A stretch of 64,000 nt of DNA, taken from Streptomyces olivaceoviridis (GTDB lineage Bacteria; Actinomycetota; Actinomycetes; Streptomycetales; Streptomycetaceae). The notes beneath the pieces are model-generated. The model saw nothing but the letters and a program-made list of their open reading frames with translations, was not told where the DNA came from and did not search any database. The first letter of the stretch is position 1; the number at the start of each line of letters is the position of its first letter. The position numbers and the translations under genes are program-made. The DNA lies in contig NZ_BMUI01000014.1 in NCBI RefSeq assembly GCF_014650115.1, positions 124,001-188,000 of the forward strand. Direction: 5' to 3'. Below are positions 42,310 through 50,677 of this stretch, in pieces.

Positions 42310-42400
42310 GGAGAGGTGCCCGGAGTGGCCTATCGGGGACCGGACCTCTGGTCCGGTCGGGCTCCAGCAGTCCGCGCAGGTTCGAATCCTGCCCTCTCCG
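42310..42400 (+). tRNA. Serine-type class II tRNA-like gene with an abnormal anticodon arm (copy 1)
   Basis: This 91-nt cloverleaf was folded by eye. The acceptor stem pairs 42310-42316 with 42393-42399 (GGAGAGG/CCTCTCC), all seven pairs perfect. U8 is present. The D-stem pairs 42319-42322 with 42334-42337, and the loop GAGTGGCCTAT resembles Streptomyces tRNA-Ser. A long variable arm pairs 42358-42363 with 42369-42374. The T-arm pairs GCAGG with CCTGC around TTCGAAT. The discriminator is G at 42400 and CCA is not encoded. G73 plus a long variable arm are serine identity features. The anticodon arm (42339-42357) is 19 nt and folds as an uninterrupted 8-bp stem with a TCT triloop, lacking a 7-nt loop with U33. 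It should not decode. It ends 44 bp before the VlmA-like transferase. Confidence 0.8.
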
Positions 42401-42444
42401 CAGAATGCGACGTCCATCCTCCACACGGAGAGACACGAGCGAAG

Positions 42445-43443
42445 ATGACTGCGGGAACCTCAGCCCTCACCCTGGACGACGTGCACCGAGCCATCTCGTC
42501 CCACGGAGACAACCCCAGCGCCTTCCTGGCGCTCAGCAGCGGCAACTCCTACTTCTCCGTCCCGGGCCTTGACGGAGTGATCGTCTATCGCACCTCCGGC
42601 CCCTTCCTCGTCCAGTTCGCGGGCCCGTTCGCACCGGCCGACCGCGCGCCCGAACTGCTGCGGAGCTTCGTCGAGTTCGCCGCCGAACAGGGCCGTGGGG
42701 TCGTGTCCGTCCAGGTGCAGCAGAACGAGGTCGGCCTCTACGCCAAAGAGGGATTCACGGTCAACCAGGTGGGCGCCTCCTACGCCGTCGACCTGGCCCG
42801 GTTCACCTTGCGCGGCACCCGGTTCATGCAGCTGCGCAACAAGATCGCCCGTGCGGCCCGGGCGGGGCTGACGGTGGTCGAGGGCACCTCGCAGGAATGG
42901 GCCGACGGAGTGGCTGCCGTCGACCGCGCCTGGCTGGGCAGCAAGGGCGAGCACGCCCACGAACTGGAGTTCCTGGTGGGCCAGATGGGCGGCCCGGCAC
43001 AGGACCACCGCCGGTTGTTCGTGGGGCTCATCGAGGGACAGGTCGTCGGCTACATCTCCTACTCCCCGGCGTACGGCAGCCGGCCGGGCTGGCTGCACGA
43101 CCTCAGCCGCAGGCTTCCGGGTGATGTGCCCGGCATCATGGAGTCGATCAACCAGGCGGCGATCAGCACCTTCACGGCGGAGGGCGCGGAGTGGCTGCAC
43201 TTCGGCTTCACGCCCTTCACCAGCCTCGTGCCCGAGACGGAGTCCCCGAACGCCAGCGCGGCGTTCGGCTGGTTCCTCCAGTGGCTCTGGGAGTACGGGG
43301 ACGCGGTCTACCCGGCCCAGAGCCAGCTCGCCTACAAGCAGAAGTGGGCCCCGCACGCCGTACTGCCCGAGTACATCGCCTTCCACGGCCGGGCACAGGC
43401 CGGAGGGCTCGTCCACGTGTTCAAGGCGGCGAAGGCCGTCTGA
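42445..43443 (+). CDS. DUF2156/LPG-synthase-C aminoacyl-tRNA-dependent transferase (VlmA-like)
   Basis: This 332-aa soluble protein has the twin-GNAT fold of the MprF catalytic domain: VIVYRTSGPFLVQFAGPFA, VSVQVQQNEVGLYAKEGF and the family signature FMQLRNKIARAARAGLTVVE, then VGYISYSPAYG and a WLHFGFTPF segment. MprF-type enzymes move an amino acid from its tRNA onto a lipid. In valanimycin biosynthesis VlmA moves serine from seryl-tRNA to the oxygen of isobutylhydroxylamine. I infer the same reaction here on a long-chain hydroxylamine. The serine-type tRNA-like gene 44 bp upstream is almost certainly on the same transcript. ATG 42445 starts the conserved region, with GGAGAG somewhat far upstream. 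No seryl-tRNA synthetase gene is present in the window. Confidence 0.82.
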   Translation: MTAGTSALTLDDVHRAISSHGDNPSAFLALSSGNSYFSVPGLDGVIVYRTSGPFLVQFAGPFAPADRAPELLRSFVEFAAEQGRGVVSVQVQQNEVGLYAKEGFTVNQVGASYAVDLARFTLRGTRFMQLRNKIARAARAGLTVVEGTSQEWADGVAAVDRAWLGSKGEHAHELEFLVGQMGGPAQDHRRLFVGLIEGQVVGYISYSPAYGSRPGWLHDLSRRLPGDVPGIMESINQAAISTFTAEGAEWLHFGFTPFTSLVPETESPNASAAFGWFLQWLWEYGDAVYPAQSQLAYKQKWAPHAVLPEYIAFHGRAQAGGLVHVFKAAKAV

Positions 43444-43482
43444 CGCGAACCCCCCGATCCGCCCGAACACTGGGGAAGGCAC

Positions 43483-43653
43483 ATGACCGAGACCGACCGG
43501 CTGACCGAAGCTCAGTCGCACCTGTGCAACACGTTCTTCGCCCTGGCCGGTGACCCGGACAGCGCCGAGGCCATCGCGGCGGCCGACCGGGCACTGTGGG
43601 CGCTCGACGACATCCTCGCCGAGACGGACGGGACACCCTCGCACACCGGGTGA
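43483..43653 (+). CDS. Small unknown 56-aa protein
   Basis: The ATG at 43483 is preceded by GGGGAAGG and opens a 57-codon frame with strong G/C third positions, encoding an acidic helical peptide (for example AEAIAAADRALWALDDILAE) that ends at TGA 43651-43653. It lies 39 bp behind the transferase and 76 bp before a regulator gene. No family is recognised. It could be a partner of the transferase. Confidence 0.55.
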   Translation: MTETDRLTEAQSHLCNTFFALAGDPDSAEAIAAADRALWALDDILAETDGTPSHTG

Positions 43654-43729
43654 CCCGGGGCCGGGCGCGCACCCCCGGGGACCTCGGTCGACCTGTCCCG
43701 GCCGGCCGGGGTCCACGTACGATGGCTCC

Positions 43730-44569
43730 ATGACAGCTGAGTCGGCACACAGCACTCAGGATGTTCCGACGGTTGGCGGGCTGCTTCGCAAGAGCCGTCG
43801 GAAGTGCGCCATGAGCCAGATGGAGCTCGCGCTGGCGTCCGGGATCTCGCAGAAACACCTGAGCTTCGTGGAGACCGGCCGGGCGCGGCCGAGCCGACGT
43901 CTGCTGCTCAGGCTGGTCGGCGCGCTGAGCATGCCTGTCGCCGAGGCGGACACGATCCTGCTGGCGGCGGGATACGCGCCCCTCAGCGGCGAGCCCTCGG
44001 CCGGGAGCACCGAGAGGTACACGCTGCTCGGCAATGCCCAGCGCGTCCTGAGAGCGCACGACCCGTTCCCCGGTGTGGCGTTGGACTCCCAGTACAACGT
44101 GGTGTTGTCCAACAGCACGGCCTCGTTTCTGCTGTCCTATCTGGTGACGCCCGAACTGCTGGACGGCAAGGTGAACCTCGTCCGTGTCGGTCTGCATCCC
44201 GACGGGCTGGCGACCAGGATCGTCGACTTCCGCGGGTGGCGTGAGGACAAGCTCCGGTTCATCCGCAACGTGGCCGAGGTCTCGAACGACAGGGAACTGG
44301 CCTCCCTCTACAACGAGACCTCCTCCTACCATTCGCCCGGCGCCTCTTCCCTCCGCCTCACCGGCGCGTACCGGAACGGCCCCGCCCCGGCCAGTCCTCC
44401 GTCCCTGTCGCTCCAGGCCTTCGGTTCCCGGCTGAACTTCACGACCGCCATCACGGTATTCGGCGCCGCGTCCTCCGAGCAGAACCGTCTCATGCTGGCC
44501 ACGTATCATCCGGCCGACTCGAAAACGGCGGAGACGCTCCGCAGCCTTGTCGGACGGCCGGACCGCTGA
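43730..44569 (+). CDS. XRE/MmyB-like transcriptional regulator
   Basis: This 279-aa protein has an N-terminal HTH_3 domain (VGGLLRKSRRKCAMSQMELALASGISQKHLSFVETG) and a C-terminal MmyB-like ligand-binding region (NAQRVLRAHDPFPGVALDSQYNVVLSN, FRGWREDKLRFIRNVAEV), the layout of regulators that sense hydrophobic ligands. It probably controls the azoxy genes that start 190 bp downstream. A perfect inverted repeat at 44625-44641, between this gene and the next, is a candidate operator. ATG 43730 begins the conserved region. Confidence 0.85.
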   Translation: MTAESAHSTQDVPTVGGLLRKSRRKCAMSQMELALASGISQKHLSFVETGRARPSRRLLLRLVGALSMPVAEADTILLAAGYAPLSGEPSAGSTERYTLLGNAQRVLRAHDPFPGVALDSQYNVVLSNSTASFLLSYLVTPELLDGKVNLVRVGLHPDGLATRIVDFRGWREDKLRFIRNVAEVSNDRELASLYNETSSYHSPGASSLRLTGAYRNGPAPASPPSLSLQAFGSRLNFTTAITVFGAASSEQNRLMLATYHPADSKTAETLRSLVGRPDR

Positions 44570-44624
44570 CGTACGCCGGCCGATCGGCCCAAGGCAGCCG
44601 TCGGCCGGAATTCGCCGCTGCGCA

Positions 44625-44641
44625 ATTACCTCGCAGGTAAT
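44625..44641. promoter_or_regulatory. Candidate operator: ATTACC-5-GGTAAT inverted repeat
   Basis: This 6-bp perfect inverted repeat with a 5-nt spacer (TCGCA) lies in a short AT-richer stretch between the XRE-type regulator gene and the SnoaL-like gene. Size and position fit a dimeric HTH repressor or activator site controlling the operon. Confidence 0.45.
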
Positions 44642-44756
44642 CGACAATGCACCCGGAACGCTGCCAGCATGGGCCGGGCGCCGGGAGCGAAAGAGGCCCC
44701 GTCGCGCATTGCCGCCCTGTGCGGTAATCCGAAAATTTCACCAGGAGGAAAGAACG

Positions 44757-45128
44757 TTGGGTTCCAGCGACGAGTTCGTGACCCGTTACGCCGCTGTGTG
44801 GAACGAGACCGATTCAGGGGCGCGCCGGAAGGCCGTCGCCGACTTGTGGGCAGAGGACGGACACTACGCGAACGTGGGCCAGGAGTACCGGGGCCACGAG
44901 GCTGTGGCCCAGGCCATCGACGAGGCTTACGAGGACTTCGTCTCCAAGGGGTTCTCCTTCACCGTGCACAGCCACCTGAAGAACCACGACGCGATCCGTA
45001 TCGTCTGGCACATGGTTCCCACGGGTGGCGGTGACGTCGCCGCGGTGGGGACCGAGTTCATCACCGTGGACGCCGCCGACCGCATCCTGACCAACTACCA
45101 GTTCATGGACATCGACCCGGGCCAGTAA
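44757..45128 (+). CDS. SnoaL/NTF2-like fold protein
   Basis: This 123-aa protein belongs to the NTF2 superfamily (VTRYAAVWNETDSGARRKAVADLWAEDGHYAN, FSFTVHSHLKNHDAIRIVWHMVP, VGTEFITVD). The family includes small cyclases, isomerases, hydroxylases and ligand-binding proteins. The TTG start at 44757 is supported by a perfect AGGAGG nine bases upstream; no ATG or GTG is in frame nearby. A strong terminator follows at 45153, so it may be transcribed alone. Its role in the azoxy pathway is unknown. Confidence 0.75.
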   Translation: MGSSDEFVTRYAAVWNETDSGARRKAVADLWAEDGHYANVGQEYRGHEAVAQAIDEAYEDFVSKGFSFTVHSHLKNHDAIRIVWHMVPTGGGDVAAVGTEFITVDAADRILTNYQFMDIDPGQ

Positions 45129-45152
45129 GGGGTCGGCGCGACACACTTCCAC

Positions 45153-45186
45153 CGGTGCCCGGCTGGGATTCCCCAGCCGGGCACCG
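45153..45186 (+). terminator. Intrinsic-type terminator after the SnoaL-like gene
   Basis: 15-bp perfect arms (45153-45167 and 45172-45186, CGGTGCCCGGCTGGG) flank a 4-nt loop, 24 bp beyond the stop codon. It separates the SnoaL-like gene from the carrier and ligase genes. Confidence 0.8.
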
Positions 45187-45416
45187 TCGTGTGCCCGGCC
45201 GCCCGGCCGCTCGAAGGGATCCTCCCGCCCTCCTTCGGCGAGACCCGCTGACGCGGCCCTGACGACGCTCCCACGCCTGTGCGTCCAAGCCGGGCTCCGC
45301 TCTGGACGCACATCCTCACCCATGGCTTGATGGAGCCAGCCCGTGGACTGTCGAATTTCGTTCGGCCCACCGCGGGATGTGTTCCACGACCGGCGTGTTC
45401 CACGGAGGAAGCCAGC

Positions 45417-45833
45417 ATGACGCAATGGACACCACATTCTTCCCGGACCACCGTGGAATGGCTTTCGGACCTGCCCCGGTCCGATCGCGCCGAGGCACTT
45501 GAGAACATCGTGGAAACGGAGTTCAAAGAGTCGCTCCTCATGGCCGACGAAGACGTCCTCCCCCACGACCAGAGTTTCTTCGACCTGGGTCTCACGTCGC
45601 TGAGCCTCACCAAACTGAAGCAGCGTCTGGAAGACATCCTGCACGTGGAACTGGACGGCAACCTCCTGTTCAACCAGCCGACGGTGCAGGCGGTGCTGGA
45701 GCACATCAGGCACGACCGGCTGCCCGACCTCTTCGGAGCACCGGAACCCGCGCCCGCCCAGCAGCCGGCCTCGTCCGCCGCCCCGGCCGACCCGCTTCTA
45801 CAGGACGTGCTGAAGGACTTGTACGAGAGCTAG
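45417..45833 (+). CDS. Acyl carrier protein with N- and C-terminal extensions
   Basis: This 138-aa protein has a carrier core at about residues 25-105 with the phosphopantetheine Ser in SFFDLGLTSLSLTKL. It is longer than free ACPs (about 80 aa). An N-terminal segment (TTVEWLSDLPRSDRAEALE) looks like a docking helix of PKS-type carriers, and the tail is Pro/Ala-rich, ending in a short helix (PLLQDVLKDLYES). GGAGGAA lies six bases before ATG 45417. It lies directly ahead of the acyl-AMP ligase, which probably loads a fatty acid on it before reduction to the aldehyde. Confidence 0.85.
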   Translation: MTQWTPHSSRTTVEWLSDLPRSDRAEALENIVETEFKESLLMADEDVLPHDQSFFDLGLTSLSLTKLKQRLEDILHVELDGNLLFNQPTVQAVLEHIRHDRLPDLFGAPEPAPAQQPASSAAPADPLLQDVLKDLYES

Positions 45834-45973
45834 CCCCGGCAGACAGAGTTCGCCCCGGCGCGACGCCCGGCGCACCCCTGCCGCCCCTGAACTCCCCGGC
45901 CTCCGGACGAGCCGGGAACACGCCCCGCCGGTCGGGGAGCGTGAACGCCCCGTCCTGGGAGAGGACTTTCACC

Positions 45974-47539
45974 GTGCACGAACTGCGCACACTGGACGCC
46001 ATACCCGGCCACCACGCCCGGCACCGGCCCCACCACCCGGCGATCATCGCCGAGGGCGTCACCGTCGGCTACCGGGAGCTGCACGAGGAGAGCAACCGCA
46101 GCGCCCGTGCCCTGCTCGGCGCAGGGCTCAGCCGGGGCTCACGAGTCGCCTATCTGGGCAAGGAGTCCCACCACTACTTCGAGATAGCGTTCGCCTGCGC
46201 CAAGTCCGGGACGGTCCTCGTCCCGCTCAACTGGCGTCTGACGCAACCGGAGATCGCCCACGTACTGCGCGATTCCCGCACCGAGCTGCTCTTCGCGGAA
46301 CGCGAGTACGCGGACGTCGCCACGACGCTCAGCAAGGAGCTGGACGGCCTCGCGACCGTGGTCGTCATGGACACCGCCGACGAGCGCGGCGCGGGATTCC
46401 TCGCCTGGAAGGCGCCGTGGCCCGATGAGGACCTGGCCCTGGAGGCCGATCCCGACGACCCGGTGGCCCAGGTGTACACCAGCGGCACCACCGGGGCCCC
46501 CAAGGGAGCCGTCATCCCGCACCGGAGCTTCTTCGCGCTGGGACTGTCGCTGCGCCGGGCCGGACTGGACTGGGTGGACTGGTACCCCGAGGACAAGAGC
46601 CTGATCAGCCTGTCCGGTCTGCATCTGGCGGGCCTGAACTGGTCCATGCAGGGCTTCTGCGCCGGTGCCACGATGGTGGCGATGCGGAGCTTCGTCGCGC
46701 AGGAGGCCGTGCGGCTCATCCGGGAGCTGGGCATCACGACCACGTTCGCGGCCCCCGCGATGTTGCAGATGATGCTGGCGGAGCCGGCGGCCGACCGCGC
46801 GGCGTTCGCGACGCTGCGCAAGGTGGTCTACGGCGCGTCACCCATCTCGCAGGACCTGCTGAAGCAGTGTCTGGACGTCATCGGGGCGGACTTCGTGCAG
46901 GCCTACTCGGCCACGGAGGCGGGGAACGCGGTGACGCTGCTGCCGCCCGCCGCACATGTGCCGGGCAGCCCGCGGCTGAAGTCGGCCGGCCTGCCCTGCC
47001 CGGACGTGGAGCTGCGGATCACCGATGCCGAGGGGCGCGAAGTGCCCGTCGGTGACGTGGGCGAGACCTGGGTGCGCTCGCCCGCGGTCATGCTGGGCTA
47101 CTGGAACAACCCGACGGCCACCGAGGCGGCGCTCGTCGACGGATGGCTCCGTACCGGGGACGCCGGCTACGTCGACGAGGACGGTTACTTCTACCTGTGC
47201 GACCGGATCAAGGACGTCGTCATCGTCGCCGGGGCCAACGTCTACCCCGCGGAGGTGGAGGAGGCGCTGCGGGAACACCCCGCGGTGGCCGAGGCGGCCG
47301 TGATCGGAGTGCCGGACGAGTCCTGGGGCGAGGCACTGCGCGCCTGCGTCCAACTGCTGCCGGACCAGCAGGTCAGGGCCCGGGAGCTGATGCTCTCCCT
47401 CAAGGGGCGGATCGCCGACTACAAGATCCCGACGCAGTACGAGTTCGTCGATGAACTGCCGCGCAACTCGATGGGCAAGATTCTCCGCCGTGATCTGCGC
47501 GAGCAATTCTGGCAGGGCAGAGAGAGCCGCGTGCACTGA
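45974..47539 (+). CDS. Acyl-CoA/acyl-ACP synthetase (AMP-forming fatty-acid ligase)
   Basis: This protein of about 521 aa is of the ANL superfamily: VYTSGTTGAPKGAVI near residue 165, YSATEAGN, GWLRTGDAGYVDEDGYFYLCDRIKDVV (A7/A8) and NSMGKILRR with the catalytic Lys near 500. The substrate region resembles medium/long-chain acyl ligases rather than amino-acid A domains. It would activate the fatty acid made with the KAS enzymes, or a free fatty acid, and load it on the ACP at 45417. GTG 45974 is preferred over GTG 45941 because GAGAGGA sits eight bases ahead of it. Confidence 0.88.
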   Translation: MHELRTLDAIPGHHARHRPHHPAIIAEGVTVGYRELHEESNRSARALLGAGLSRGSRVAYLGKESHHYFEIAFACAKSGTVLVPLNWRLTQPEIAHVLRDSRTELLFAEREYADVATTLSKELDGLATVVVMDTADERGAGFLAWKAPWPDEDLALEADPDDPVAQVYTSGTTGAPKGAVIPHRSFFALGLSLRRAGLDWVDWYPEDKSLISLSGLHLAGLNWSMQGFCAGATMVAMRSFVAQEAVRLIRELGITTTFAAPAMLQMMLAEPAADRAAFATLRKVVYGASPISQDLLKQCLDVIGADFVQAYSATEAGNAVTLLPPAAHVPGSPRLKSAGLPCPDVELRITDAEGREVPVGDVGETWVRSPAVMLGYWNNPTATEAALVDGWLRTGDAGYVDEDGYFYLCDRIKDVVIVAGANVYPAEVEEALREHPAVAEAAVIGVPDESWGEALRACVQLLPDQQVRARELMLSLKGRIADYKIPTQYEFVDELPRNSMGKILRRDLREQFWQGRESRVH

Positions 47540-47778
47540 ACATCGGCGTGGAATGCGCTGATGAGTGCCTGACGCCCCGCTGATTCCGGCCGTCGGTCGG
47601 CACCAGCGAGTCTTCTTTCCCGCACCGAGTCGTGTTTGACTGGGCAACGATTTGCAACCGGTGAGATTCTTCGAGAGCCGGATCGACGTCCTCTTCGGGC
47701 GGAATGCTCCGCGCGGTGTGCAGGAAATCCACGCGCGGTACGGATAGTTCGTTTTCACTCGGAAGGGTAGAGCCGGAC

Positions 47779-49449
47779 ATGGCTTCCTCGACCGTGCTCC
47801 GTCACGGTTCCGTCGCCGGTGGTTGCGACACTTCGACAACAGACATCCCCACGTACCACTCCTTCGTGGGCGGCGAAGATGTGCCCTCGGACTCACACGT
47901 ATACACGGTGACCACGGCATCGATCCTCGACGACGTCTTCGAGAGCCTCACTCTCAAGCGCAGACTCGAACGGGGCAAGGCGGACGTCACGGAAGCGGCC
48001 GACTTCGTCGTCGGCCGGTGCGCGGTGGCGGACGACGAGACGGTCGTCCGGGCGACCGAGGCCGCGGCCGGGGCCGCACGGCAGTGGGCCGGTATGCCAC
48101 TGAGCACCAGGATGAAGCTGGGTGAGGGCATCCGCCGGCGGCTGCACGAGCGCCACGCGGACTTCATCGACCTGCTGACCGCCGAGGGAACCCCCCGGAA
48201 GCTCGCCGAGTGGCAGGTGGCAGGGCTGCTGGAGATCTTCAGCGAGGAGACGCTGGGGTGGTGTGCCGAGCAGATGGAGCACCGCTTCGAGCACGGCGGC
48301 CGGCAGATGGTCCTGCGCCGGCTGCCGGACGGCGTCGTCGCCGTCAATCCCCCGCAGAACGCCCCGGCCAGCAGCGCCCTGTTCGGGATCCTCCCGCTGC
48401 TTTCCGGCAACACCGTCGTGCTCCGGGCGCCGCGTAGCGCGCCGCTCGGTGTCATGTTCGCCATGCGGGAGCTGGTGCTGCCGGCGCTCCAGGAGATCGG
48501 CGCGCCCGACGGAACGCTCAACGTGTTCTGCGCCCGGCCGGGACCCGTGCTGCAACACTGGCTGAAGAGTCCGCAGATCAACGACATCTTCTTCACCGGT
48601 GGCGTGACCCGCGGGCTGGAACTGGAGCAGGAGTGCCTGGCGGTCGGGAAGAAGCCCATTCTCGAACTGGCCGGCAACGACTGCCTCATCGTATGGCGCG
48701 ATGCCGACCTCGACGCCGCCGCCGAGGCCATCAGCGAGTGCTTCTTCGGCTCGGGCCAGATCTGTATGGTCCCCAACCAGGTGCTGGCGCATCCGGCGAT
48801 CGCGGACGAACTGCTCGCCAGGGTGAAGGCGCTGGCCGAACAGATCCGCCCCGGTCTGCCGGACGACCGACAGGCCCTGCTGTCACCGGTGCTGCGCAGC
48901 GAACGCTTCTTCGACTACGTCCGCGACGCCCTGTCCAAGGGCGCCGGCGTGGTGCACGGCGCCCGGCGGCTGGAGACCGACGGCTCCCCGTCGGACACGG
49001 GTCTGTTCCTGGAACCGACGGTGCTGCGCATCGACGGTCTGGACGCGTGCAGGGAGATCGAGGCGGTCCGTGAGGAGACCTTCTTCCCCCTCATTCCCGT
49101 CGTGGTGCCCGAGTCCGTTCCGGACGAGCGCCTGCTCGACCTCATGATCGACTACGTCAACAGCAACGCCTACGGACTGCGCAACTCCCTGTGGTCGGCC
49201 GATCAGCGGGTGATCGACGAGTACGTCGCGCGCGTCTCCAACGCCGGCCTGCTGAAGATCAACGATTCCCACATCGGGTTCCTCCCCTTCATGCCGACGC
49301 ACGGTGGCACAGGCAAGACGGGCGGAGCGTTCGGGGAAGCCAACTATCCGATGTTGCGCACCACCCATCTGCAAGGCGTGTCGATCGCCGGTGGCGTGCG
49401 GCCCCGTGAGGCGGTGTTCGGCGCCTACGCGGCGCTGACCGGCCCGTGA
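47779..49449 (+). CDS. Aldehyde-dehydrogenase-superfamily acyl thioester reductase
   Basis: This 556-aa protein has the aldehyde dehydrogenase fold. The catalytic Cys is in SGQICMVP near residue 328, the general-base Glu in ILELAGND near 296, and NINDIFFTGG-like and HGGTGKTGGAFGE segments are present. An N-terminal extension of about 90 aa is unlike simple aldehyde dehydrogenases and recalls acyl-CoA/ACP reductases. Next to a class III transaminase it most likely reduces an acyl thioester to the aldehyde that is then aminated. The reverse oxidation is less likely in this setting. ATG 47779 follows GGAAGGG at 11 bases. Confidence 0.82.
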   Translation: MASSTVLRHGSVAGGCDTSTTDIPTYHSFVGGEDVPSDSHVYTVTTASILDDVFESLTLKRRLERGKADVTEAADFVVGRCAVADDETVVRATEAAAGAARQWAGMPLSTRMKLGEGIRRRLHERHADFIDLLTAEGTPRKLAEWQVAGLLEIFSEETLGWCAEQMEHRFEHGGRQMVLRRLPDGVVAVNPPQNAPASSALFGILPLLSGNTVVLRAPRSAPLGVMFAMRELVLPALQEIGAPDGTLNVFCARPGPVLQHWLKSPQINDIFFTGGVTRGLELEQECLAVGKKPILELAGNDCLIVWRDADLDAAAEAISECFFGSGQICMVPNQVLAHPAIADELLARVKALAEQIRPGLPDDRQALLSPVLRSERFFDYVRDALSKGAGVVHGARRLETDGSPSDTGLFLEPTVLRIDGLDACREIEAVREETFFPLIPVVVPESVPDERLLDLMIDYVNSNAYGLRNSLWSADQRVIDEYVARVSNAGLLKINDSHIGFLPFMPTHGGTGKTGGAFGEANYPMLRTTHLQGVSIAGGVRPREAVFGAYAALTGP

Positions 49450-49517
49450 CACGGCCGCCGCGCACCGAAGACCAATCCGGCGAGAGCCGTCCCAGCGAGT
49501 GAGAACCGAGGACCAAC

Positions 49518-50657
49518 ATGCGTTTCATGCAAGTCGACTACGACACCTGTGACCGGCTGCTGCCAGGTCTGCGTGCCGAACTGGCGCGCCACCAGCTGTC
49601 CGAGCTGGAGACGGAGGGCGGCCCGGCCGTCGAGCTGTTCCGCAGCCACGGCGGCTCCAACCTGCTGGTGCCCCGGGAGTACGGCGGGCTCGACGCCAGC
49701 CCGCTGGAAGCGACGCGGGTGGTGCGCGTGCTCGGCTCGCTTGCGCCGTCCCTGGCCGTGGCCACGGCGATGCACCACTTCTCCATCGGCACCCTCTTCG
49801 CCATCGCCGACACCTTCGCCAAGGGCTCCGCTCTGGACGACCTGCTGCTCAAGCGAGTGGCGGAGGAGCGGATCCTCGTCGCGTCCGGTTTCGCCGAAGG
49901 ACGTACCAGCCAGGGAATCCTCGACCCGACGATGACGGCGACCCCCGTCGAGGGCGGATACCTGCTGAACGGATCGAAGAAGCCGTGCAGCCTGTCGAAG
50001 TCCATGGGCCTGCTCACCGCGAGCGTCGGCGTCCCGCAGTCCGACGGCTCCACGGCCATGGGCTTCCTGCTGCTCCCGGCGGACACGCCCGGCATCAGCG
50101 TCCACCCCTTCTGGAAGAACTTCGCCCTGGCGGCGGCGGAGAGCAACGAGGTCCGGCTGACCGATGTGTTCGTGACCGACAGCCAGATCCTGCAACCGCC
50201 CGCGGAACTCGCGGACGAACTCAGCGAGTTGCAGGAAGTGGGACTGGTCTGGTTCCAGATGATCGTGTGCGCGGCCTACACCGGCATGGTCAGCACGCTG
50301 GTCGGCCGTGTGCTGGAGCGCGGACGTGGCAGCGCCACCGACCGCGCCAACCTGGTGACGCGGGTGGAGTCCGCCGCGGCACTGACCGAGGGCCTCGCCA
50401 GGCGCGTCATGGACGAGGACCTCGGCAACGACTGCCTGGCCGCCGCCCTGACGACCCGCTTCACCGTGCAGGACCTGCTCTCGGCCTCGGTCAACGAGGC
50501 CGTGGAACTCCTCGGCGGCATGGCCTACGTGTCGTCCGCGGACGTGTCCTACCTGGCCACCGCGGCGCACGCCATCGCCTTCCACCCGCCGTCCCGCACC
50601 AGCATGACGGACGGGCTGCTCGACTACTACGCCGGCCGACCGCTGATCGTGGCATGA
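49518..50657 (+). CDS. Acyl-CoA-dehydrogenase-like flavoprotein, putative alkylamine N-hydroxylase (VlmH-like)
   Basis: This 379-aa protein has the acyl-CoA dehydrogenase fold: HGGSNLLVPREYGG, an ASGFAEGRTSQGI flavin region, GGYLLNGSKKPCSL and VELLGGMAYVSSADV. The catalytic Glu motif of true dehydrogenases (YEGTxxI) is absent, with HPPSRTSMTDGLLDYY in the last helix instead. The valanimycin amine N-hydroxylase VlmH is in the same superfamily and uses reduced flavin from the reductase VlmR. A VlmR-like reductase is encoded at 52950. I infer that this enzyme hydroxylates a fatty amine made by the transaminase just downstream. Confidence 0.82.
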   Translation: MRFMQVDYDTCDRLLPGLRAELARHQLSELETEGGPAVELFRSHGGSNLLVPREYGGLDASPLEATRVVRVLGSLAPSLAVATAMHHFSIGTLFAIADTFAKGSALDDLLLKRVAEERILVASGFAEGRTSQGILDPTMTATPVEGGYLLNGSKKPCSLSKSMGLLTASVGVPQSDGSTAMGFLLLPADTPGISVHPFWKNFALAAAESNEVRLTDVFVTDSQILQPPAELADELSELQEVGLVWFQMIVCAAYTGMVSTLVGRVLERGRGSATDRANLVTRVESAAALTEGLARRVMDEDLGNDCLAAALTTRFTVQDLLSASVNEAVELLGGMAYVSSADVSYLATAAHAIAFHPPSRTSMTDGLLDYYAGRPLIVA

Positions 50658-50677
50658 GCCGAGTCAAGGAGGAACCC

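Noticed and set aside
42310-42400. An ordinary decoding tRNA-Ser or tRNA-Arg(UCU)
   Set aside because: The arm between positions 27 and 43 is 19 nt and pairs fully to leave a TCT triloop, with no U33 and no 7-nt loop. The long variable arm does not fit tRNA-Arg.
45974-47539. An NRPS adenylation domain for an amino acid
   Set aside because: Motif spacing and its ACP, reductase and transaminase neighbours fit a fatty-acyl ligase better.
49518-50657. A true acyl-CoA dehydrogenase for beta-oxidation
   Set aside because: The catalytic Glu motif is absent and the genes around it, especially the flavin reductase, fit a VlmH-type monooxygenase.
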